DNA of 64,000 bases from Psychroserpens sp041224425 (GTDB lineage Bacteria > Bacteroidota > Bacteroidia > Flavobacteriales > Flavobacteriaceae): the NCBI RefSeq assembly GCF_041224425.1, contig NZ_JBGFGL010000076.1, forward strand, positions 62,001 to 126,000, given 5' to 3'. Positions within the stretch are counted from its first letter, which is position 1. Each line of letters starts with the position of its first letter. Of this stretch, positions 25,326 to 32,545 are shown piece after piece. The translations under genes and the position numbers were made by a program. Under the pieces are notes generated by a model. The model did not search any database, was not told the DNA's origin, and was given only the letters and a program-made list of their open reading frames with translations.

Positions 25326-27275
25326 ATGTGTAAAGAAGACATAAATACTTGTTACAAAAAACTTTTGAGTCTATTTGCTTTGTTTTTACAACTTTCGTTT
25401 ATCTTTTCTCAAGATGGCGTCATAAAACATGAAACTATTGACGATAAGATAAAAAATGTTACAACTGACAGTTTAAAGCTTCAGCTTCTTCTAGATGAAC
25501 TGATTACTAATCGTACTCACTATAAATTAGACTCTATAATATCTGTAGGAAAGCAAATAATTCATCTTTCAAAAAAATCAGAAAATCAAAACGCATTATT
25601 TGAAGCCTATAATAATCTTGGAGCTGCTTATTTGTACAAAAACAATATCGATTCATCTTATTTATACACAAATAAAGCCTATGAGTTTGCAAAACAAGTA
25701 AATGACACATTATCAATAGCAAAAGCACTTATTCAATTTAATCATTTCCATGTTAAAAACAATGACTTAGAATTAGCAACAACATTTGGAATTAAAAGTG
25801 TGGAAATTGCTGAACGCACTACAGATAAAAGTGTCATGGCTGATGCATACAACACACTTTCGAAAGTGTTCGCTTTTTATGACGATAACTTTAAATATAA
25901 AGACTATATAGATAAAGCTTTTAGATTAGTTAAGGACGAATCAACTCTTATTGACCCATACATCACACTTGAAATTTATGCCAATATGGTAGATTATTTT
26001 GAGCATTTAAGATATAACTATCCAAAAGACCAAAAGGTCATTGATTCGCTTCATTTATATATAGATGAAGGACTTATACTTACAAATACAGTTGATTATC
26101 CAATTGTTAAAGTGCAACTTTTAGGACTCAAGGGAAAATTACTATACAATGCTGATAAATTGAATCAAGCTGAAGAGTTTTATTACAAAGCTCTAAAATA
26201 CAAAGAATCCATCCCGCCTTTGTCCTTATTGAATCTTTATCATCAATTGGCGCATTTATACATTAAAAAAAACAATATCGAAAAAGGGTTTGCTTACAAA
26301 GACATTATTTTACAAGATGCAGAAAAAGAAACAAGCTTGTATAGGAAAGGAGAATTATACAGATTTGCTTACTACATCAGTATTCATGCGAAAAAGATAG
26401 ATCTGGCCATAGAGTATTTTGAAAAAATGAATCATTATTTCAATCTAGCTAAGGACAAAAAACAAATTGAAGCTTTAAATGAACTAGAAGTTAAATACAA
26501 TACCGAGAAAAAGGATGCAGAGATAGCAAAACAAAAATTAAAGAATGAAACCCTAAAGCACAAAGCTAGAACAAACTACTTTATCATTGGTATCGTTGCC
26601 ATACTGAGCCTTTCAGTATTAAGTATTTTATATTTTAAAAAGAAAAACAAAGTATTGATTACGGAATTAGATTTAGTAAATACGAAAGCCAAACTTTTAA
26701 GATCGCAAATAAATCCGCATTTCATCTCCAATAGCATCAATGCCATTTACCCTTTTTTATACGACAAATCAGATCCCAATAAAGCGGCAGCTTATCTGTC
26801 TGACTTGTCTCAAATGATACGAAGTATATTGGATTCTACATTTGAAACACATTGGACCATAAAGGAGGAACTTGATTTCATCAAGCAGTATTGTAAAATT
26901 CAGGAGCTTAAGATGGATATTCCGTTTGAACTCCATATTGATTGCGAGGAAGTTCTTTTTGAAGTAAACATCCCATCATTAGTCACACAAACATTCATTG
27001 AAAACGCATTTGTTCATGGGTTTACCAATCTGATAGAAAAAGCCATAATAAGCATTAAAATCTCTGAGGAAGACTCTAATATTAAAATCCAAATTAACGA
27101 CAATGGAAAAGTGATTAAAAATCATATAGCCTCACATAAATCGAGATCGACGGATATTATAAAACAGCGTATCATAAATTCTTATTCAAAATACCATTTG
27201 GCCAAAAATTTTTTAATATGCAGAAAATTAGCAACTGGTTACGAGGTAATTTTAAAAATTCCAAATACTAAATGA
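25326..27275 (+). CDS. TPR-containing LytS-type histidine kinase with a degenerate ATP lid
   Basis: A 649-residue sensor kinase. The N-terminal signal segment (LLSLFALFLQLSFIFSQ) is followed by periplasmic tetratricopeptide-like repeats to about residue 390 (LFEAYNNLGAAYLYKNN), a coiled coil, one membrane helix (FIIGIVAILSLSVLSILYF) and a His_kinase domain (SQINPHFISNSINAIYPFL, phospho-His present). The HATPase region has the N-box TFIENAFVHGF and NDNGK. The usual GxGLxN lid is replaced by SHKSRSTDIIKQRI. Its stop overlaps the LytTR gene by 4 nt. ATP binding may be altered; this is inferred from the missing glycines. Confidence 0.88.
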   Translation: MCKEDINTCYKKLLSLFALFLQLSFIFSQDGVIKHETIDDKIKNVTTDSLKLQLLLDELITNRTHYKLDSIISVGKQIIHLSKKSENQNALFEAYNNLGAAYLYKNNIDSSYLYTNKAYEFAKQVNDTLSIAKALIQFNHFHVKNNDLELATTFGIKSVEIAERTTDKSVMADAYNTLSKVFAFYDDNFKYKDYIDKAFRLVKDESTLIDPYITLEIYANMVDYFEHLRYNYPKDQKVIDSLHLYIDEGLILTNTVDYPIVKVQLLGLKGKLLYNADKLNQAEEFYYKALKYKESIPPLSLLNLYHQLAHLYIKKNNIEKGFAYKDIILQDAEKETSLYRKGELYRFAYYISIHAKKIDLAIEYFEKMNHYFNLAKDKKQIEALNELEVKYNTEKKDAEIAKQKLKNETLKHKARTNYFIIGIVAILSLSVLSILYFKKKNKVLITELDLVNTKAKLLRSQINPHFISNSINAIYPFLYDKSDPNKAAAYLSDLSQMIRSILDSTFETHWTIKEELDFIKQYCKIQELKMDIPFELHIDCEEVLFEVNIPSLVTQTFIENAFVHGFTNLIEKAIISIKISEEDSNIKIQINDNGKVIKNHIASHKSRSTDIIKQRIINSYSKYHLAKNFLICRKLATGYEVILKIPNTK

Positions 27276-27979
27276 GAAAAATAGCCATCATTGATGACAA
27301 TAAATCGGTAAGGAGTGCTATGGCAAGCATCTTAGAACATAATTTCAAAAATTTATTTGAAATTAAACAGGCTCAAAGTGTTTTGAAAGGTCATCAATTG
27401 ATTTTGGAATTTAAACCAGATATTGTCTTGTTAGACATAGAAATGGGAGATGGAACTGGATTGGATTTAATCCATCTATTTTCAAATATTGACTTTAAAT
27501 TGATTTTCATCACAGCGCATAAGGAATATGCTTTAAAAGCCATAAAGCTTAGACCTTATGGTTATTTACTAAAACCTATCAACCCTTTCGATTTAATAAA
27601 AATCATTAATTTTATTTTATCTGAAAAACCTCAAGAAACAACCCAACAAGATTCTAAAAAAATAGTTGTAAAAAATCAAGATAAATCCATTGTATTGGAA
27701 ACCGAAAACATTATTAGGCTCCAAGCTGATGGTGCTTACACAAAGATCTTGACCACAAACGGAAAATACTTAGCGTCTAAAAATTTAAAACACTTTTGTG
27801 AACTATTAAAAGAATCTAGTTTCTTAAGAGTACACCACTCCCATTTAGTCAATCCAAATTTCATAAAAACCTTTCACAGACATGCCCAATGCGGCTTAAC
27901 ACTTAAAAATGGAGAAACCATACCTGTTTCTTCGAGAAAATCAACTACGATCACATCGTATCTTGAAAACCTATGTTAA
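27272..27979 (+). CDS. LytTR-family response regulator (second pair)
   Basis: A 235-residue regulator coupled by a 4-nt overlap to the TPR kinase. The receiver domain has IAIIDDNKSV, phospho-acceptor Asp in DIVLLDIEMGDGTG, and FITAHKEYALKAIKLRPYGYLLKPI. The LytTR domain follows from about residue 138 (IIRLQADGAYTKILTTNGKY, SSFLRVHHSHLVNPNFIK). Three CAGTTAT repeats at 21-bp spacing lie 38-86 nt past its stop, just ahead of the promoter of the T9SS protein gene, so that gene is the prime candidate target. Confidence 0.93.
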   Translation: MRKIAIIDDNKSVRSAMASILEHNFKNLFEIKQAQSVLKGHQLILEFKPDIVLLDIEMGDGTGLDLIHLFSNIDFKLIFITAHKEYALKAIKLRPYGYLLKPINPFDLIKIINFILSEKPQETTQQDSKKIVVKNQDKSIVLETENIIRLQADGAYTKILTTNGKYLASKNLKHFCELLKESSFLRVHHSHLVNPNFIKTFHRHAQCGLTLKNGETIPVSSRKSTTITSYLENLC

Positions 27980-28016
27980 CAATAATTTCTATTTAAATAT
28001 TGCTTTTATTGTCTAA

Positions 28017-28065
28017 CAGTTATAAAATAAGCCATAGCAGTTATCAATTTCTGCTTAACAGTTAT
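28017..28065 (+). repeat. Three CAGTTAT direct repeats at 21-bp intervals: candidate LytTR operator
   Basis: CAGTTAT is found at 28017-28023, 28038-28044 and 28059-28065, with start-to-start distances of exactly 21 and 21 bp, so all copies face one side of the helix. Copies 1 and 3 extend to AACAGTTAT. LytTR proteins such as AgrA bind 9-bp direct repeats with a GTT core separated by 12-13 bp, the same geometry. The last copy ends 10 bp before the -33 element of the downstream promoter, a position suited to activation. Confidence 0.72.
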
Positions 28066-28075
28066 TTAAGTACTC

Positions 28076-28106
28076 TTGCCCAATTTTTCATCTATAGATA
28101 GTTTTA
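28076..28106 (+). promoter_or_regulatory. Promoter of the ELWxxDGT T9SS gene
   Basis: TTG (28076-28078), a 20-nt spacer and TAGTTTTA (28099-28106) match the TTG / TAnnTTTG promoter except for the final base. A weak -7 box plus upstream repeats suits an activated promoter. The predicted start is near 28112, which gives a leader of about 25 nt. Confidence 0.55.
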
Positions 28107-28137
28107 AGTCCAAATCACACTTAAATCTATTTATATT

Positions 28138-29718
28138 ATGAAAAAATTCTACTTCATTCTTTTTATTTTGTCACTGTTTAGTCTTGAAGCACAAGTAGAA
28201 ATTGTCAATTCAGAAGTCAACATGACTTTTCAACCATTAAAAACAGCTAATGGCCTTTATTTTACAGGATCTAATGCAGATATTGGTATTGAACCCTATT
28301 TTTTCGATGGTACAGATGTTGTAAATCTGAAAGATATTAATTTAGGCACTTCCAACAGTTGGGCTAACGGTTTTTTTGAATACCAAGGAAAAATCTACTT
28401 TAATGCCATTAATACGGCAAACAATTCAGAGCTTTATATAACTGATGGAACTGAATCAGGCACCATTCTATTCAAGGAAATCAATTTATCACCAACTGAT
28501 GGTAGCTATCCAAGTGATTTTATAATACTTAATAATGATTTGATTTTTACCGCAAGGGAAAATGGCGCTAATGCTGAATTGTTTACAAGTGATGGTACAG
28601 AAACTGGCACAACGCTACTTAAAGAAATTTTACCTGGTTCTCAATACGGTTCAAATCCAAGTTTAAAGACTTTATTTAATGGACTAGTTTATTTTAATGC
28701 CAGCAATGGAGGTGGTGCATCAAATAACGGATTTGAATTGTGGGTTACTGATGGGACAAATTCAGGCACTAACTTATTCTACGATATCAATCCCGGAAAT
28801 TCCAGTAGTTATCCACAATCATTACATGTCCATAATGGACTCCTTTTTTTTCAAGCTGATGATGGAGTAAATGGTCTTGAGCTTTGGGTTACAGATGGAA
28901 CAACTTCAGGGACATTTATGTTTGCCGATATTAATCCTGGTGCCTCTGATGGGTTAATTGCCGAAACAAAATTTTATTCTGTTCAGGATAAAATGTTCTT
29001 TGAAGCCAATGATGGTACCAATGGTAGAGAATTATGGGTTTATGACAGCAATACAAATTCAGTTCAAATGGTTGCAGATATAAATTCAAGTGGAGATTCT
29101 TTTCCCAATGGTTTTATGGAATTAAATGGTAATTTGTTTTTTTCTGCTACTGATGGCATTAATGGAGCTGAATTATTTAAACTTGACCTCATCACAAATC
29201 AAGTTTCAATTTTTGATATCAACCCAACAGGATCTTCTTTTGCAACTATCGGAGCACTTCTTAATAACCGAATATATTTTGCTGCAGATGATGGCACAAA
29301 TGGAAGAGAACTTTGGGTGACCAATGGCACAGTAACAGGAACTGCCATGGTTGCCGATCTAGAGCCTGGCTCTGCATCAAGTTTTCCTGATTACTTGACT
29401 GCGTTCAATGGGGAACTAATATTTTCAACCACTAACAGTATTTATAAATTTAATGATGCCGTATTGGGATTAAATAACATTGAGAATGATGGATTTAGAA
29501 TAAAACTTTATCCAAACCCAACAAGTTCCTATTTTCAAATCAATTCGAAAACAGAGATAGTGAGTATTGAAGTTTTCGATACCTTAGGAAAACAGGTGAA
29601 AGTTTTTAACAAAAATCAAAACCACTATGACATCTCTTTATTAGGTAGTGGTTTGTATATCCTGAAGATTAAAACCTTAGAAGGAGTCATCTCAAAAAAA
29701 CTTATGATTTCTGAATAA
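28138..29718 (+). CDS. T9SS-exported ELWxxDGT-repeat protein
   Basis: A 526-residue secreted protein. The signal peptide MKKFYFILFILSLFSLEAQ is followed by about eight repeats of roughly 50 residues built on ELWVTDGTxSGT (near 52, 98 and onward). Some copies are degraded (ELWVYDSNTN, ELFKLDLITN). Repeat spacing suggests beta-propeller blades. The C-terminal 75 residues are a type A T9SS sorting domain (IKLYPNPTSSYFQI, GLYILKIKTLEGVISKKLMI), so it is exported by the type IX system and held at the surface or released. It follows a kinase/LytTR pair and phased repeats. The stop codon shares its last A with the start of a 31-residue ORF. Confidence 0.9.
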   Translation: MKKFYFILFILSLFSLEAQVEIVNSEVNMTFQPLKTANGLYFTGSNADIGIEPYFFDGTDVVNLKDINLGTSNSWANGFFEYQGKIYFNAINTANNSELYITDGTESGTILFKEINLSPTDGSYPSDFIILNNDLIFTARENGANAELFTSDGTETGTTLLKEILPGSQYGSNPSLKTLFNGLVYFNASNGGGASNNGFELWVTDGTNSGTNLFYDINPGNSSSYPQSLHVHNGLLFFQADDGVNGLELWVTDGTTSGTFMFADINPGASDGLIAETKFYSVQDKMFFEANDGTNGRELWVYDSNTNSVQMVADINSSGDSFPNGFMELNGNLFFSATDGINGAELFKLDLITNQVSIFDINPTGSSFATIGALLNNRIYFAADDGTNGRELWVTNGTVTGTAMVADLEPGSASSFPDYLTAFNGELIFSTTNSIYKFNDAVLGLNNIENDGFRIKLYPNPTSSYFQINSKTEIVSIEVFDTLGKQVKVFNKNQNHYDISLLGSGLYILKIKTLEGVISKKLMISE

Positions 29719-29813
29719 TGAGTAATAATAAACAATTGAAATATAAATTGGAGTTGTTTTTATTTTTATTCTATGCATTAATAGCTATTAGTGTATGGAT
29801 TATTTTTGGTTAG
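29718..29813 (+). CDS. 31-residue single-helix membrane microprotein
   Basis: An ATG at 29718 shares one base with the stop codon of the T9SS gene (TAATG), a layout typical of translational coupling. The product has a polar, lysine-bearing start (MSNNKQLKYK) and then a 20-residue hydrophobic stretch (LELFLFLFYALIAISVWIIF) ending at a TAG stop at 29811. The charge pattern predicts an N-in single-pass inner-membrane protein. A terminator follows 26 nt later, so it sits inside the transcript. No known family is recognised. AT-rich DNA can yield hydrophobic ORFs by chance, so the case rests on position and coupling. Confidence 0.55.
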   Translation: MSNNKQLKYKLELFLFLFYALIAISVWIIFG

Positions 29814-29838
29814 CTAGTTAGTTAATTATTAGGGCTTT

Positions 29839-29871
29839 GAACACCTTCACTCTTGTGAAGGTGTTTTTTTG
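29839..29871 (+). terminator. Terminator of the T9SS gene / microprotein transcript
   Basis: ACACCTTCAC (29841-29850) pairs with GTGAAGGTGT (29855-29864) over a 4-nt loop and is followed by TTTTTT. Confidence 0.92.
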
Positions 29872-29919
29872 GCACCATATTTGGATTTTAAAAGGTATAA
29901 TCATTAAAAATCCAGAATT

Positions 29920-31107
29920 ATGAAAAAACTACTACTATTTACAGCAGCACTTCTTCTGGTACTAACCTCGTGTAGCGGAAGAAAGCAAATTGAAAAAGCC
30001 ATTAGCCATGGTAACTATGACCAAGCTATTGCAAACGCGCTACGCAAACTTGAAAATAACAAGGACAAAAAAAGAAAGCAGGATTTCATCATCATGCTTG
30101 AAGATGCCTATTACAAAGTCTTAGCTGAAGATTTAAGAGATATTGCGCATCTTAAAAAAGATGGAAATCCGGAGCAATACAAAATCATTTATGAAATGTA
30201 TTTGGATTTAGATGCAAGGCAGAATGCCATCAAACGAGTGTTACCATTACAAATCGATGGTAAAGACCTTAATCTTAAATTCAATGATTATTCTTCGGAA
30301 ATTGTAGATTATAGATACAAAACCTCAGACTATTTAATTGATGAAGGTATTGCACTTTTAGATACAGACAATAAATCTAATGCTAGAAAGGCCTATAAGA
30401 TATTTCGATACATTGAAGAGATCAATCCAAATTTTGAGGAGACTAGAGCACTAATGAGTGAAGCCCATGAAAAGGGAACGGATTATGTGTTGGTCACCAT
30501 TGAAAATCAAACCCATCAAATCCTTCCACAACAATTGGAAGCAGATTTATTGAATTTCAATACGTATGGATTGGATCAGTTTTGGAGTGTTTATCATGCC
30601 AATCCATCAAATCAGATTGATTATGACTATGCCATGCAACTGCAACTGAAGCAAATCAATGTTTCTCCAGAGCAAGTAAATACAACACAAGTACTGAAGC
30701 AAAAGGAGATTGTTGATGGCTGGAAGTTCTTGAAGGACGAATACGGACAAATAGTGACCGATAGTCTAGGAAATAAGATTAAAGTAGATAAAATCATTAA
30801 CGTGAGAGCCAGATACTTTGAAACCCATCAATTCAAATCTGCTCATGTTGTTGCAGATGTAGCTTATACAGACTTGAAAAACAATCATGTCATGGATGTG
30901 TTTCCAATTGATAGCGAATTCATTTTTGAACACGTTTATGCCACCTTTAAAGGCGATGTACGAGCTTTAAATAATAGAGAATACGATTTAACGAAACAGC
31001 AACCATTGTATTTTCCAACAGATGCTCAAATGGTTTATGACACCGGTGAAGACATCAAGCTAAGATTAAAAAAGCTTATTAATTCTTATCAATTAAGACG
31101 AAGCTAA
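29920..31107 (+). CDS. Lipoprotein with TPR-like helical N-terminal half
   Basis: A 395-residue lipoprotein: signal MKKLLLFTAALLLVLTSC with lipobox LTSC-SG. Residues of about 20-190 are helical, with repeat-like segments (IEKAISHGNYDQAIANALRKL, NKSNARKAYKIFRYIEEINP) suggestive of TPRs. The second half is mixed alpha/beta (VLVTIENQTHQILPQQLEADLL, FKSAHVVADVAYTDLKN). It is monocistronic, with terminators on both sides. This architecture is common in flavobacteria, but no function is known to me. Confidence 0.72.
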   Translation: MKKLLLFTAALLLVLTSCSGRKQIEKAISHGNYDQAIANALRKLENNKDKKRKQDFIIMLEDAYYKVLAEDLRDIAHLKKDGNPEQYKIIYEMYLDLDARQNAIKRVLPLQIDGKDLNLKFNDYSSEIVDYRYKTSDYLIDEGIALLDTDNKSNARKAYKIFRYIEEINPNFEETRALMSEAHEKGTDYVLVTIENQTHQILPQQLEADLLNFNTYGLDQFWSVYHANPSNQIDYDYAMQLQLKQINVSPEQVNTTQVLKQKEIVDGWKFLKDEYGQIVTDSLGNKIKVDKIINVRARYFETHQFKSAHVVADVAYTDLKNNHVMDVFPIDSEFIFEHVYATFKGDVRALNNREYDLTKQQPLYFPTDAQMVYDTGEDIKLRLKKLINSYQLRRS

Positions 31108-31110
31108 CAT

Positions 31111-31144
31111 AAAACTCTCTAAGATTTTCTTAGGGAGTTTTTTA
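31111..31144. terminator. Terminator between the lipoprotein gene and ytxJ
   Basis: AAAACTCTCTAAGA pairs with TCTTAGGGAGTTTT with one G-T pair and is followed by TTTATT. It overlaps the last codons of the convergent ytxJ gene and could serve both strands. Confidence 0.82.
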
Positions 31145-31525
31145 TTCAAACTGCTCCAACTGAATATTATTAATAGCACCATGGGAAGCATGCCATACAG
31201 TGTTTCCATTTTTAATAATCAATAGTTGTGGTGATTGATGCATCACTTGAAACCTGTAACCTACTTCGTTGGAAACATCTCTATAACTCAAAAGATCCAG
31301 ATAATACAAATCGAAATTAAGTTCAAGATCATAAGCATCAACAAATTGATTCAATACCATACTACTAATTCCACATCTTGTGGAATGCTTAAATATCACT
31401 TGTGTTTTGGTTTGAGATCGTTTCGCAATTTCATCCAATTGAGAAATTTCGGTCAGCTCTTGCCAAGGTAAGACCTTTTTTTCCTTAGGTTCTGAAGCGC
31501 CAAATATGTTTTTAAAAAAACCCAT
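31142..31525 (-). CDS. ytxJ: Bacillithiol-system bacilliredoxin-like protein YtxJ
   Basis: A 127-residue thioredoxin-fold protein of the YtxJ family. ATG 31525 (MGFFKNIFG) is preferred to the start 2 codons upstream. VIFKHSTRCGISSMVLNQF contains the single catalytic Cys in the position of the N-terminal Cys of thioredoxins. VMHQSPQLLIIKNGN gives the cis-Pro strand and HASHGAI the C-terminal loop. The family is proposed to remove bacillithiol from mixed disulfides, so the organism probably makes bacillithiol. The biosynthesis genes (bshA-C) are not in the window. It is monocistronic. Confidence 0.9.
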   Translation of the reverse strand: MGFFKNIFGASEPKEKKVLPWQELTEISQLDEIAKRSQTKTQVIFKHSTRCGISSMVLNQFVDAYDLELNFDLYYLDLLSYRDVSNEVGYRFQVMHQSPQLLIIKNGNTVWHASHGAINNIQLEQFE

Positions 31526-31555
31526 AATCATTAATAGTTTTTAGTATCGATGTAT

Positions 31556-32545
31556 TTAATCTGTTCTTTGTAATTGTTCTAAGATATAGTCTTTCATTTT
31601 AACAGCCATTTTTTTATGGGCTAATGCATTTGGATGGCCATCATATCGCGATAGTCTGAAAAGTCCGTTTTCAGGGTCTGAAAAATCATCGTCCCCATTA
31701 ATAAACAAAATGTTTGATGATTCACAAAAGGAACTCAATTTTGAATTTACCATCGAAAAGAGTTTCGCTTGTCCTAAAAGATTAAATTCTGGAATTTTAT
31801 ACAGAATAAATGTCGTCGAATCAGCTTTACAAGTTTTAGCCACATCCTTCAATAGATCTTGGGTTTGTTTCCATTTCGGACCATCATCAACGTAGGCTTC
31901 ATTTGTTAGATAATAAAAATCTCCAAAAGGCATAACCCAACCTTTTAATTTGAGTTCCTTTTGTGTATTGACAGAAATAAATCGCAATAATTCAGATTTG
32001 GAATAAATATTATTCACAAAGGCTTTGGAATTATTCCTGAATTGTTTTTTTTGTCGCTTAGGTTGCTTTTTTCCTGTGCGCAATGTATCTATAGAATCCT
32101 TGCTTTTAAATGAGCCAAGTACATCGTTAAAATTATACGCCCAAAAAACCACCTGTGGCTGAAATCTATTTTGATAGAATTTAAAGGTTTGATAATTATC
32201 GAATGTATTGTTGCTTGGTCTGGAAACATCTAAGACCAAAATATCTTTTTTAACCGAATCAGAAGTATTCAGATGTTTCTCTAAGACCCTTGAAAACTTA
32301 TCCTTTGGGTTTACTCCTCCTCCATTAATGTATGAATCGCCAAGCACCAAAATACGCAACTGATTTTCATTAACGTTAAATGCATTCTGATCTAAAGCAT
32401 TCTTAAGTTCTGAGTTTTCCATTTCGATAGAAATAATCTCAGGCGCATCACTTAAAATATCATAAGTCTTATTGAGTCTTATTAGAAGTTCACCAACAGC
32501 CAAGAAAATAAGAATTGTACCTATTATTTTAATATTTTTCCTCAT
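31556..32545 (-). CDS. SGNH/GDSL-type hydrolase, membrane-anchored
   Basis: A 329-residue protein. An N-terminal membrane anchor (IKIIGTILIFLAVGELLI) is followed by an SGNH fold: block I ILVLGDSYINGGG with the catalytic Ser, and a late block RYDGHPNALAHKKMA with Asp and His. It starts right where the MBOAT gene ends (32545/32546), so the two are co-translated. This matches pairs in which a membrane O-acyltransferase hands acetyl groups to a periplasmic SGNH partner (AlgI with AlgJ/AlgX). It therefore probably acetylates or deacetylates an envelope polysaccharide. The polymer is unknown. Confidence 0.82.
   Translation of the reverse strand: MRKNIKIIGTILIFLAVGELLIRLNKTYDILSDAPEIISIEMENSELKNALDQNAFNVNENQLRILVLGDSYINGGGVNPKDKFSRVLEKHLNTSDSVKKDILVLDVSRPSNNTFDNYQTFKFYQNRFQPQVVFWAYNFNDVLGSFKSKDSIDTLRTGKKQPKRQKKQFRNNSKAFVNNIYSKSELLRFISVNTQKELKLKGWVMPFGDFYYLTNEAYVDDGPKWKQTQDLLKDVAKTCKADSTTFILYKIPEFNLLGQAKLFSMVNSKLSSFCESSNILFINGDDDFSDPENGLFRLSRYDGHPNALAHKKMAVKMKDYILEQLQRTD

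Noticed and set aside
28017..28065. CRISPR-like repeat array
   Set aside because: Repeats are only 7-9 bp with 12-14 bp spacers, and no cas genes exist; regulator binding sites explain the pattern better.
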